Shown piece after piece: positions 7,390 to 15,677 of a stretch of DNA of 42,700 nt. The position numbers and the translations under genes are program-made. The DNA is from Lachnospiraceae bacterium (GTDB lineage Bacteria > Bacillota > Clostridia > Lachnospirales > Lachnospiraceae), in contig JAFVAL010000012.1 of assembly GCA_017480565.1 (NCBI GenBank), positions 1-42,700 of the forward strand, written 5' to 3'. The notes under the pieces were generated by a model, which saw nothing but the letters and a program-made list of their open reading frames with translations, was not told the DNA's origin and searched no databases. The first letter of the stretch is position 1; the number at the start of each line of letters is the position of its first letter.

Positions 7390-7704
7390 TTATGCTTCTT
7401 CCAAGTATCTCACGCCTTTTCCCGTTGCGATCGCATACTCGATCTCCGATCTTGTGCTGGACCCAAAATAGCCGCCAACATTGATCACAAAAATCTCATC
7501 TGCCATGTCGATTTTTCTCTTGTGCATATCATCCAGCATCTCTTTCGTCCCTTCCGTCCAAACTTCCGCATCACCAGAGTGTCCGAAAAGCCCAACGCTG
7601 ATCACGATATTACCTTCCAAAGTCAAGCGCTTTTGCGCTTCCATAAATGCATCCTTAAACCGCGTACTCCCGCAGAGAGTGATGACGTTATATTTGCCTA
7701 CCAT
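7390..7704 (-). CDS. Nucleoside 2-deoxyribosyltransferase-like protein
   Basis: The small protein (104 residues) opens YNVITLCGSTRFKDAF, the CGSTRF nucleotide-binding loop of the nucleoside 2-deoxyribosyltransferase-like superfamily. It ends with FVINVGGYFGSSTRSEIEYA, where the Glu of SEIEYA matches the position of the catalytic Glu. It could act on nucleotides or deoxynucleosides as a transferase or hydrolase. GGAG precedes the ATG. It lies 40 bases after the DUF4298 gene in the same direction. Confidence 0.8.
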   Translation of the reverse strand: MVGKYNVITLCGSTRFKDAFMEAQKRLTLEGNIVISVGLFGHSGDAEVWTEGTKEMLDDMHKRKIDMADEIFVINVGGYFGSSTRSEIEYAIATGKGVRYLEEA

Positions 7705-7744
7705 ATTTATCTCCTGTCATTTATACTGTTTCATACGCCATTTC

Positions 7745-8038
7745 TCATTCCTCTGCTGATAGTTCGCAACTTCTCCTTAACAGCTCTTTATTCTCTTCCA
7801 GCAAATGGTCGATCCCGTCCTCTGACAGGACGCCACACAGAAGCCCTTCTGGGAGCTCATTTCTTTCAAAGGCCTCAAAATCCTTCCTCCACGCTTTGCT
7901 GGTGTAATACTTCTCCAGCAAAGCGATCTTCTCTTGCGCGTTGAGATATGTATCCAGCGCTTCCTCATACTGTGCAAGAACCGCCGTCGCTTCCGTTAGA
8001 AGCTGCTCGTAATAATGAATTCGCTCGACTTGGTTCAT
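7745..8038 (-). CDS. DUF4298 family protein
   Basis: A small 97-residue protein, MNQVERIHYYEQLL followed by helical, coiled-coil-like sequence with ALDTYLNAQEKIALLEKYY and SEDGIDHLLEENKELL, matching the DUF4298 pattern. Function unknown; cytoplasmic. The ATG at 8038 is chosen over an in-frame start at 8095 because AAGGAGG lies directly before it. It sits 67 bases after the AAA gene and before the deoxyribosyltransferase-like gene. Confidence 0.75.
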   Translation of the reverse strand: MNQVERIHYYEQLLTEATAVLAQYEEALDTYLNAQEKIALLEKYYTSKAWRKDFEAFERNELPEGLLCGVLSEDGIDHLLEENKELLRRSCELSAEE

Positions 8039-8105
8039 AACCTTACTCCTCCTTCTGGTGCGAAGACCAGATTCCTTATCCAATACACCAACCAAAACAT
8101 TCCTA

Positions 8106-9971
8106 TCACAGTCTCTGGCTGATCTTTACATTTTTCCCGGAAAATGCAATTCCCAGCTTCAGTATCTTAACAACTCCCTCGGCCTTCATCTCCACATCAT
8201 AATTCTTCTCATCAATCTGTTCCAGTGCTTTCAAGGATAACGAGCTCAGCGCTTCGTCATCCAAATGGTTCTCCGATTTCAGCTCCATGATGATGCCAGG
8301 ATACTTTTGCTCTTTGGGGAATAGGCAGATATCATATCTGCCATCTCCGGACTCTCGGTTGGACTTAATCTTGTATTGATTATCCATGATCGCGATCAGT
8401 CCCAGGACAAGGCCGTGGTAAAAACCCTCTGCACCTGCGTCGTAATAACTGATGGACTTGTTCAGATACTCTGTAATTCCAATCTGCAGCCTCGTCCAGT
8501 CAAGCGCATATAAGCTCTCTAAGATCTTGTTGGAAGTTGACCTTGTAATCGCACCAATTTGCAGCAAATGAGACAGAATCTCGCTTCTATAGACCGCTGC
8601 AATCTCCCGGTTTGGGATCGACACTTCACAAAGCCATGAACCATCACTTTGAAGCTCCTTTTTTGGTGCCTTTAAATACCCTGCCACCAGAAGCAGACTA
8701 TAGATATTGTCCGGATCCTCCGCAATCGACCGATACACAACATTCTGATCAATTCTTGCGATGACGCGATCGCCCTTCATCAGAGCATACAATTTCTCTG
8801 AGATCTCATCTGTCGCAATCTTAAGCACATCTTCCAGAATCTCATTTCTCCCAGTATTCGCCCAGTAGATCTGCGGCAGAAATCCTTTTGAGATGTAGTT
8901 AATCACAGACCAGGGATTGTACATTTCCTTGGTTCCAAAACAATACCCGTCGTACCAACTTTTTACCTCAGTCATTTTTTCAGATGCATTATAATACGCC
9001 AACATATCTCGTACTTCTGCCCCCGTGAAGCCGAAATATTCGTCGTACTCTTCCTCCATGACAGAACTTACCGTTAAATTGTTCAGCCCGCTGAAAATAC
9101 TCTCCTGTGCAATTCTCAGAATGCCTGTTAAAAAACCAAACGACAGATACCGATTATCCTTAAAAGCGCCTGATAAGAAGTTCCGCATAAATCCAATGAT
9201 TTCGTCATAGAATTCTTTTGAATAACCTTCTTGAATCGGTGTGTCATATTCGTCAATAATGATGATTGGAGCTTTTCCATAATGTTCCGTCAACATCTTG
9301 GAAAGTCTCTGCAGGGAAGACGAAAGCTCTACTTCATTGGCAACTCCATCCATAACCTTCTGAAAATATACTTGCTCATACTTCTCAAGCTGTTTACTAT
9401 CCTTCAGCTCTGAATGCTTGCCAAATTCCTCCTGCAAAAGTTCGCCAATCTTTGCAAAAGTTGCCTCCCACGTTTCAAACTTTACATCTTTAAATGTCAG
9501 GAAAATGACAGGATACTTGCCCTGATGCTCTCGGTACTTTTCACCGCACTTCCAAATCTTTTTATCAGAGAAGTACTTACTTGTATCTTCTTTAGACAGT
9601 TCAAAAAACACCCGCAGCATATCCATGTTCAAGGTCTTGCCAAACCGCCTGGGTCTGGTAAATAAAGAAACCAGTGCTTTGCGGTCAAGGAATTCCTTTA
9701 TTAAGAGGGTTTTATCTACATAATAGTATTCTGATTGTGCCCTAATGTAATCTGAAATACCAACAGGTAACGGCCTTGGTTCTCCTGTCGGTAAATTCTT
9801 TACATATTGTCCATAACGAACTCTTCCATCTACCGGTTTCTCCGCTTCATCAGGGATCTCCCATGACTTTCCGACTTTCACAGCACCAGGCACTTTACCT
9901 TTATTACACAAATCATTAGCGGTTCGTACAGAAACTCCCCATTCTATCGCTTTTTCTCTACATGTCCTCAT
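8106..9971 (-). CDS. HTH-AAA-ATPase-PD-(D/E)XK nuclease-like fusion protein
   Basis: The 621-residue protein has three parts. Residues 1-45 form an excisionase/MerR-like HTH (AIEWGVSVRTANDLC, then GKVPGAVKVGKSWEIP). Residues about 68-330 are an AAA-ATPase_like domain with the P-loop TRPRRFGKT (105-113) and Walker B IIIIDEYDTPI (about 236-246). The C-terminus has a PD-(D/E)XK nuclease-like domain with GDGRYDICLF and IIMELKSE, the Asp and Glu-x-Lys of the core. Members are numerous in gut Clostridia and Bacteroidetes and their role is unproven; defence or mobile-element roles have been suggested. The HTH is the unusual part. Base composition is AT-rich. RBS: GAGGAG. Confidence 0.85.
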   Translation of the reverse strand: MRTCREKAIEWGVSVRTANDLCNKGKVPGAVKVGKSWEIPDEAEKPVDGRVRYGQYVKNLPTGEPRPLPVGISDYIRAQSEYYYVDKTLLIKEFLDRKALVSLFTRPRRFGKTLNMDMLRVFFELSKEDTSKYFSDKKIWKCGEKYREHQGKYPVIFLTFKDVKFETWEATFAKIGELLQEEFGKHSELKDSKQLEKYEQVYFQKVMDGVANEVELSSSLQRLSKMLTEHYGKAPIIIIDEYDTPIQEGYSKEFYDEIIGFMRNFLSGAFKDNRYLSFGFLTGILRIAQESIFSGLNNLTVSSVMEEEYDEYFGFTGAEVRDMLAYYNASEKMTEVKSWYDGYCFGTKEMYNPWSVINYISKGFLPQIYWANTGRNEILEDVLKIATDEISEKLYALMKGDRVIARIDQNVVYRSIAEDPDNIYSLLLVAGYLKAPKKELQSDGSWLCEVSIPNREIAAVYRSEILSHLLQIGAITRSTSNKILESLYALDWTRLQIGITEYLNKSISYYDAGAEGFYHGLVLGLIAIMDNQYKIKSNRESGDGRYDICLFPKEQKYPGIIMELKSENHLDDEALSSLSLKALEQIDEKNYDVEMKAEGVVKILKLGIAFSGKNVKISQRL

Positions 9972-10018
9972 AGACGCTCATCTCCTCAGTGTATACCATC
10001 CTTTATCTGTTACCGCAA

Positions 10019-10047
10019 ATAATAGCAAAAATTCCGCAATATGTCAA
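10019..10047 (-). promoter_or_regulatory. Sigma-A promoter of the HTH-AAA gene
   Basis: The minus strand has TTGACA (10042-10047), a 17-base spacer and TATTAT (10019-10024). A TTGCGGAAT box lies inside the spacer. Confidence 0.8.
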
Positions 10048-10092
10048 ATACTGATTGATATCTTGCGGAATAATGCTTGCTTCTTGCGGAAT
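10031..10092. promoter_or_regulatory. Three TTGCGGAAT boxes, candidate operator
   Basis: TTGCGGAAT occurs at 10063-10071 and 10084-10092 in the same orientation, 21 bases apart, and inverted (ATTCCGCAA) at 10031-10039, within the promoter spacer. The two direct copies are within a longer 14-base repeat TCTTGCGGAATWAT. A degenerate fourth copy (ACCGCAA) overlaps the -10 side at 10012-10018. Confidence 0.7.
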
Positions 10093-10237
10093 TATTTGCC
10101 AAATATTCTCGCAGTTTCATCTCAGTCAAATATCTCTCCAAAACATTCATCCCTGCATTGCATTTGAGAATGGCGCGTCTGGTCTTTTTGCCAAAACCTG
10201 TTAGGATAAACTTAGAAAATCAGAGGAGGTTGCCGCC

Positions 10238-12784
10238 ATGATCAAAGCCGTCAACTTAAAAAGTGCATATTTAACCAATCCTGTAGGGATCGACCTTATC
10301 CCTGTCACTCTTTCCTGGACTGTGCAGAATGCCAACAAGCAGACCGCCTACCAGCTTCGTTATTCGAAAAATGATGCCGCATGGGAGGAACTTCCGGTAA
10401 TGCAGAGCTCTTCCATGCACACGATTTTCGATCTGCCGCTGTGCAGCCGTGACCGCATCGCATGGCAGGTGCGCCTGACCGATCAGGATGGTGTCGTCGG
10501 CCTTTGGAGCGAAGATGCCTCCTTTGAGATGGGGCTTCTATCTAAAAATGACTGGAAAGCTCGTTGGATCATGGGCAATTATGATCACAGCAAGTCCGGC
10601 AAGGTGCGCTACCCCGCAGACTGCTTCCGCAAAGAATTTGAGATTGCGGGGCAGGTGACGCGTGCACGCCTCTACATCACCGCCTGCGGCATTTATGAAG
10701 CCAGGATCAATGGCAAGAAAGTGGGCGATCAGGTGTTCACTCCTGGATCGACCGCATTTCAGAAGCGTGTCCATTATCAGACCTATGATGTGACGGACCT
10801 GCTTTCTGCCAGAAATGTCTGGCACATCGATCTCTCGGATGGCTATTACGCCAGCGATATGGGCGTGTTTAATAAGCATAAACCATTTGGCTATGAGCCG
10901 AAGGTTCTGGCACAGTTGGAGATTGTGAAAGAAGACGGCAGTGTACAAACCCTGATCACCGATCCCGGCTTTGCCTGGTCAAATGATGGCCCGGTGCGTT
11001 TTGCGGACATGAAAAACGGTGAGATCGTTGATTTTTCCCTCACTCCTTCTTACAGCGGCTTTGCAAGAGAGACCTCCTATGAAGGCATCGTCTGCTGCTC
11101 TAACAGCAATCCGATTCACGAAAAAGAGCGTTTTGATCTGCCGGAAGTCCTTCACACTCCCGACGGTCATACCGTGCTTGATTTCGGACAGAATCTGGCA
11201 GGTTATGTGGAAGTAAAGCTTACCGGTGCGGCGGGCAAGACTTGTGAGATGGTCTTTGGTGAGAAGCTTGATAACGCTGGCAATTTTACGGTCAAGAACA
11301 TCTCCTATCATGGAGAATATACGGACAGCCGTTTCCAGAAGATCACCCTGACCTGTGACGCGGAATCGCACACTTATAAGCCGCGTTTTACTGTCATGGG
11401 CTTCCAGTATGTCCTGCTGCTTGACTGGTCGGAAGAGGTGCGTGCAGAGAATTTCACCGCCATCGCGGTCTACTCAGACATGGATACCACATTTGCCTTT
11501 GAAAGCTCCGATGCAGGCATCAACCAGATCGTAAAGAATACATTCTGGAGCGTGAAAGGCAATTTCTTGGATGTCCCGACCGATTGCCCGACCAGAGAAC
11601 GCGCCGGCTGGACCGGAGATGCGCAGCTCTTCTTTAACACAGGCAATTACATGATGGATCAGCGCGCTTTTTTCCGCAAATGGATGCGCGACGTGGCGGA
11701 TGGTCAAAAGGCGAACGGTCTGGTCTATAATATCAATCCTTCCGCGCCTTCCGGCAACGGGTTCATCGAGTGGGTTTCGATGGAAGGAAGCGCAGGTTGG
11801 GGCGATGCGATGATCACTATCCCCTACTATTACTGGAAGCGATACGGAGACGACGTGCTTTTACGCGAATTCTGGACGCCGATGGAGCGCTGCCTCGCCT
11901 TCTTTGAAAGCCGCATGGGCAAGCGCAATCTCTTCTCCCTAAAGAGCCCTGAGCGCAGTCCGTATGATAAGTATTTGGTCGCAAGCGGACGACATTTTGG
12001 AGAATGGACAGAGCCGGATGATTGTGCGCCTGGCAAATCCTCCCTGGTTTTGCCCGCGGCAGAAGAAGCGACCGCATATCTTTCCTACGCAGCGCGCCTG
12101 ATGGCAGAGATGGCCTCCTATCTTGGCAAGTCTGCCGATGCCACGAGGTATCAAGAGATCGCGGACCGCACGAAAGAAGCATACAATTATTACTTTGTGA
12201 AAAATGGAGATGTCACGTCGAACCGCATGTGCAAGTACGTGCGTCCCTGCGGCTTAGACCTTGCAGAAGGCACTGCCAGAGAAAAGCTTTTAGAAAAGAT
12301 TGTCACGTTAAACCGCGAGAGAAATTACAAGATTGGGACCGGCTTCTTAACCACACCGTTTGTCTTTGAGATGCTCTCCGAGGCGGGGGCAAGCGATGAT
12401 GCGTATCGGACCCTCACCAATCCGGAGCTTGGCTGGATGCAGCAGATTCATCAGGGCGCAACCACGGTCTGGGAGAACTGGACGCCGGATGCCTCCTTAA
12501 ACCATTACTCCAAAGGCGCTTGCTGCCAGTGGCTCTTTGACTGTGTCTGCGGTGTGAAGCTTGACGGAAGAGAGAATCATTTCATCATCGAGCCTCACCC
12601 AGTCAGCCAGATCGACCACATTTCTTTCACCTATACTTCCGTTTACGGTACCGTTGCAAGTGCTTGGGAGCACGTAGATGGCAATGTCCTCTATCACATC
12701 ACCGTCCCGGCAGGCTGCAGCGCACAAGTAAAGCTCCCCGGAAGAGAGCCTGTAACTCTTTTCGCGGGAAGCTATGACCTGTAA
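10238..12784 (+). CDS. Alpha-L-rhamnosidase, GH78
   Basis: The 848-residue enzyme removes terminal alpha-L-rhamnose from plant glycosides or rhamnogalacturonan fragments; no signal peptide, so it acts on imported oligosaccharides. N-terminal beta-sandwich domains run to about residue 340 and are followed by the (alpha/alpha)6 catalytic domain. The motif DCPTRERAGWTGD places Asp449, Glu454 and Asp461 at exactly the spacing of the catalytic acids known in GH78, and TVWENW gives the fourth, Glu746. A C-terminal beta-domain ends the protein. The ATG has GAGGAGG. It is a single gene, convergent with the AraC regulator and upstream of a GPH symporter that may import its substrate. Confidence 0.95.
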   Translation: MIKAVNLKSAYLTNPVGIDLIPVTLSWTVQNANKQTAYQLRYSKNDAAWEELPVMQSSSMHTIFDLPLCSRDRIAWQVRLTDQDGVVGLWSEDASFEMGLLSKNDWKARWIMGNYDHSKSGKVRYPADCFRKEFEIAGQVTRARLYITACGIYEARINGKKVGDQVFTPGSTAFQKRVHYQTYDVTDLLSARNVWHIDLSDGYYASDMGVFNKHKPFGYEPKVLAQLEIVKEDGSVQTLITDPGFAWSNDGPVRFADMKNGEIVDFSLTPSYSGFARETSYEGIVCCSNSNPIHEKERFDLPEVLHTPDGHTVLDFGQNLAGYVEVKLTGAAGKTCEMVFGEKLDNAGNFTVKNISYHGEYTDSRFQKITLTCDAESHTYKPRFTVMGFQYVLLLDWSEEVRAENFTAIAVYSDMDTTFAFESSDAGINQIVKNTFWSVKGNFLDVPTDCPTRERAGWTGDAQLFFNTGNYMMDQRAFFRKWMRDVADGQKANGLVYNINPSAPSGNGFIEWVSMEGSAGWGDAMITIPYYYWKRYGDDVLLREFWTPMERCLAFFESRMGKRNLFSLKSPERSPYDKYLVASGRHFGEWTEPDDCAPGKSSLVLPAAEEATAYLSYAARLMAEMASYLGKSADATRYQEIADRTKEAYNYYFVKNGDVTSNRMCKYVRPCGLDLAEGTAREKLLEKIVTLNRERNYKIGTGFLTTPFVFEMLSEAGASDDAYRTLTNPELGWMQQIHQGATTVWENWTPDASLNHYSKGACCQWLFDCVCGVKLDGRENHFIIEPHPVSQIDHISFTYTSVYGTVASAWEHVDGNVLYHITVPAGCSAQVKLPGREPVTLFAGSYDL

Positions 12785-12799
12785 CCCTAAATATGAACT

Positions 12800-13882
12800 T
12801 TACTTCGCCGTCCGCGCCTTTCGATACGCGGACGGTGTCATTTGATACGCCTCTTTAAAGGTCCGGCTCATGTGCGAGGCCGCCGAAAATCCGCACAGAT
12901 ACGCGATTTCTTCGAGTGACAGCTCTGTCTCGACCAGATACTGTTCCGCAATTTTTAATCTCGTCTGCATCAACAGTGCGTTGAACGTATCCCCCGTCTT
13001 CTCCTTGACGATCCGGCAAATGTACTGCTTACTGAAATGAATCGTATCCGCAAGCTCTGTCAGACTTGCAGTTTGATAATTCTTCTGCAGGTACATTTCA
13101 ATCTCACGGAACTGCTCATCCATCCGGGTCACTTTCGCAGCCGTCTCAATCTTTGTCTCCGGCGCACGAAATGCAGCCGCAAACAGAAGCGGCAGATAGC
13201 TTCGCATGACCACATTGCTGTATTCATCTTGCTTGATGTATTCCGCAAATATACTGAGAATCAATTGTCTGATCTCCTCGTTTCCATCCGTATGAATCGC
13301 AGCATACGAAGCTTTCTCTTCCTCCGCAACCGACTCCGTAATAAACCTTGAAAGCGCCGGGTGTCCCAAAAAGACCGTCTTATACTCTGCTGCCAGGTAG
13401 GATTTCCTTAAATTAATGCAGATACAAAGTCCGTCCATGCTTGTCTCCACAGAATAATAGATGTCCGGAGATATGAGAAAAAAGTCCCCCGCCCGAAGTC
13501 CGTGGGTACTTTCATCCAGGGTAATCGTTGTCGTGCCCTCCATCTGATAAAACAGTGAATAATAATTACATTTGTGGCGCAGCCCACCCGGGAAATTAAA
13601 CATTTTAGAGACCGAATAATCGTATCCGGACATGATATTCAGTGCATCTGTCACATCACCGATATCGGAAATGGACTTCGGCAGTGTCGCGGAGCTTAGA
13701 GACATCGGAAAATAAAACCGATATAAATCCTTTGAACGAAGCACATAGTTGTCAAAGTATTCCGTATAAGTCTGATATTCCTCAAAATTGTGCGGCTTGT
13801 TGGAGTATTCCATATAGGAAATCTCCAGATTCATTAAGTTTTGCAGGATATTGTAAACCTGCCTCGCATCTATCGTATTCAC
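12800..13882 (-). CDS. AraC-family transcriptional regulator
   Basis: The C-terminal 100 residues are a full AraC double HTH: SLTELADTIHFSKQYICRIV and then LSLEEIAYLCGFSAASHMSR with the closing YQMTPSAYRK. The N-terminal part has a cupin-like sugar-sensing segment (GLRAGDFFLISPDIYYSVE) after about 120 less conserved residues. At 360 residues it is longer than usual. The start is GTG, supported by AGAGG. It is divergent from the GPH symporter (218-base gap) and convergent with the rhamnosidase, so it likely controls both for rhamnosides. Confidence 0.9.
   Translation of the reverse strand: MNTIDARQVYNILQNLMNLEISYMEYSNKPHNFEEYQTYTEYFDNYVLRSKDLYRFYFPMSLSSATLPKSISDIGDVTDALNIMSGYDYSVSKMFNFPGGLRHKCNYYSLFYQMEGTTTITLDESTHGLRAGDFFLISPDIYYSVETSMDGLCICINLRKSYLAAEYKTVFLGHPALSRFITESVAEEEKASYAAIHTDGNEEIRQLILSIFAEYIKQDEYSNVVMRSYLPLLFAAAFRAPETKIETAAKVTRMDEQFREIEMYLQKNYQTASLTELADTIHFSKQYICRIVKEKTGDTFNALLMQTRLKIAEQYLVETELSLEEIAYLCGFSAASHMSRTFKEAYQMTPSAYRKARTAK
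12808..12835. terminator. Perfect hairpin at converging gene ends
   Basis: CCGTCCGCG (12808-12816) and CGCGGACGG (12827-12835) pair perfectly. The hairpin lies in the last codons of the AraC gene, 24 bases after the rhamnosidase stop. No T-run follows on either strand, so it is a weak terminator at best. Confidence 0.4.
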
Positions 13883-14100
13883 AGCATTCCTCTTTCCGGA
13901 TGACAGAATCCTTCGTTGTCTCTCATTATAGGTCTCATTTTCCTCCGGCGCAACAGCTTTTGTTTCATCTGAGATAAATGTTTTTGCCTCTCGTTCACAT
14001 TTTACAGCTGTTTGAATACCCCAGTGATTTCATTGTGAATAAAAACACTTTACAATAACAACAGAATCAAACAAGACTCTTTTTGAGGGAGGTTTTATCT

Positions 14101-15603
14101 ATGAGTGAAGTAAAAAGACTCAATGTCGCAGATGAGAAATTTTCGGGAAAGAAAGCCCTCGGCTTTTCCCTGGTTCGTTTAAGCAACATCCTTGCAGGTC
14201 TTATGGCGGGTGAGATTACCTACTTTTCCACCAACAGCTTAGGCCTTGCGATCGCAGCGATCTCCGCCGGTCTTGCCGCAAAAACCGCGATTGATGCGGT
14301 CACCGATCTGATCATGGGCGCGATCGTCGACGGTACCCATACGAAGTTCGGCAAGGCAAGACCTTGGATCCTGGCGGGCATCCCGATGTGGCTTTCCCTC
14401 GTTGCCCTTTTCCTCGCACCCAGAGCTGCCATGAGTGATGGCGCGCTGGTTGCTTACATTACGGTACTTGCTACCTTAGAGAGTGCAGTCTTCTCGACGA
14501 TGATCAGTATCGCCTATGAGACACATATCAAGCGCGCCATCGTCAAGGAAGACAACCGTATCAAGACCCTGACCATCGTCGGTGTGGTGTTTGCGATCGG
14601 TTCCCTCGGTCTGCAGGTTGCACTGCCTGCCTTGATCAATGCTTTCCACGGCTCTCAGTCCGGTTTCGTCATCATGGCTCTGGTCACCGCAGTGATCGGT
14701 ATCGCAGGCATCTTAATCTGCTTCTTTATCTGCCCGGAGTATTCTGAAGAAGACCTCGCTGCTTATGGTGGTTATGATGTCAAAGAAGCCAAAGAAAAGG
14801 TTTCGGTCGGTGTCTTCTTAAAGAGCCTGTTAAAGAATAAATACCTCTTTATGTACACCCTGATCAACTTCTTTTACATGTTAATCCTGATGAGTTCCTT
14901 CACCATCGGTCAGTACTATTTCCAGTACGTGTTTGGCAACCTTGGCACCTTCTCCCTGGTGCTTGCCGCTTCTGCCGGTATGATGCCGATCTACATCTTT
15001 ATTCCGAAGCTCTGCAAGAAATACGGCGTCTCGAAAGTCATCATGGTCTCCATGATCATCGCTGCTGCAGGCGTGATCCTTCGTATGTTCCTGCCTCACA
15101 TGTTGGTCATCCAGATGGTCGGCTATCTGTGCGCAAGCCTTCCGAATGTCTTCATCGCATGTGTCGGCTCTCAGATCAACTATCAGTGCATGGAATATGG
15201 CCAGTACAAAACCGGTGTCGTCGCAGAAGGAATGTACTCCGCATTCATCAGCTTTGCGCAGAAAATGGCAACCAGCTTAAGTTCTCTGTTAATCGGTCTG
15301 ATTCTCGCAGCCGGCGGCTTTGATGTTCTGACCCAGGCAGTCACAAAGAATGGCTTTACCGATTGGGCGGAGCTCTCCGCACTCGGCACCGCAGGCTATG
15401 AACAGTATGTCGAAGGTGGTGCAGCTGCAGTCACCAAAGCGCTCTCCGGTATCAGCTTCGCTTATAACTGGGTGCCACTCATTTTCCTGGCCCTTGATAT
15501 CGTTCTCTTCGCTTTCTTCCACTTGGATCGCGACTTAAAGAAGCTTCGCGTGGAACATGGCTTGAACGAAGACGGCAGCTTAAAGGAAGATGCCGAGGCA
15601 TAA
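14101..15603 (+). CDS. GPH-family (MelB/YicJ-like) sugar:cation symporter
   Basis: This 500-residue MFS protein has about 12 membrane segments and the GPH hallmark DAVTDLIMGAIVDGTHTKFGKARPWI in the loop between helices 2 and 3 (cited in two parts: the Asp-rich helix 2 and the DGTHTKFGKARPW loop). GPH carriers import glycosides, pentosides or hexuronides with H+ or Na+. The ATG at 14101 is chosen over 14083 because GAGGGAGG precedes it. Divergent from the AraC regulator and followed by a strong bidirectional terminator; likely substrate rhamnosides or other plant-derived oligosaccharides. Confidence 0.9.
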   Translation: MSEVKRLNVADEKFSGKKALGFSLVRLSNILAGLMAGEITYFSTNSLGLAIAAISAGLAAKTAIDAVTDLIMGAIVDGTHTKFGKARPWILAGIPMWLSLVALFLAPRAAMSDGALVAYITVLATLESAVFSTMISIAYETHIKRAIVKEDNRIKTLTIVGVVFAIGSLGLQVALPALINAFHGSQSGFVIMALVTAVIGIAGILICFFICPEYSEEDLAAYGGYDVKEAKEKVSVGVFLKSLLKNKYLFMYTLINFFYMLILMSSFTIGQYYFQYVFGNLGTFSLVLAASAGMMPIYIFIPKLCKKYGVSKVIMVSMIIAAAGVILRMFLPHMLVIQMVGYLCASLPNVFIACVGSQINYQCMEYGQYKTGVVAEGMYSAFISFAQKMATSLSSLLIGLILAAGGFDVLTQAVTKNGFTDWAELSALGTAGYEQYVEGGAAAVTKALSGISFAYNWVPLIFLALDIVLFAFFHLDRDLKKLRVEHGLNEDGSLKEDAEA

Positions 15604-15621
15604 TCTGTAAATGAATTTTAA

Positions 15622-15658
15622 AAAGCCCGAGATCGTGATGATTTCGGGCTTTCTTTTG
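15622..15658. terminator. Bidirectional terminator between symporter and larA-like gene
   Basis: AAAGCCCGAGATC (15622-15634) pairs with GATTTCGGGCTTT (15640-15652), 13 pairs with one G-U and a 5-base loop. T-rich tracts follow on the plus strand (TTTCTTTT) and on the minus strand (TTTT). Confidence 0.9.
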
Positions 15659-15677
15659 TGTTACATATGTATTGCCA

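Noticed and set aside
10021-10095. CRISPR-like repeat from the three TTGCGGAAT copies
   Set aside because: Only three short copies with unequal spacing and one inverted; this is an operator pattern, not an array.
13883-14100. Promoter TTGTGA-17-TAACAA before the GPH symporter
   Set aside because: Only about half the bases match consensus; it may be activator dependent but I cannot support it.
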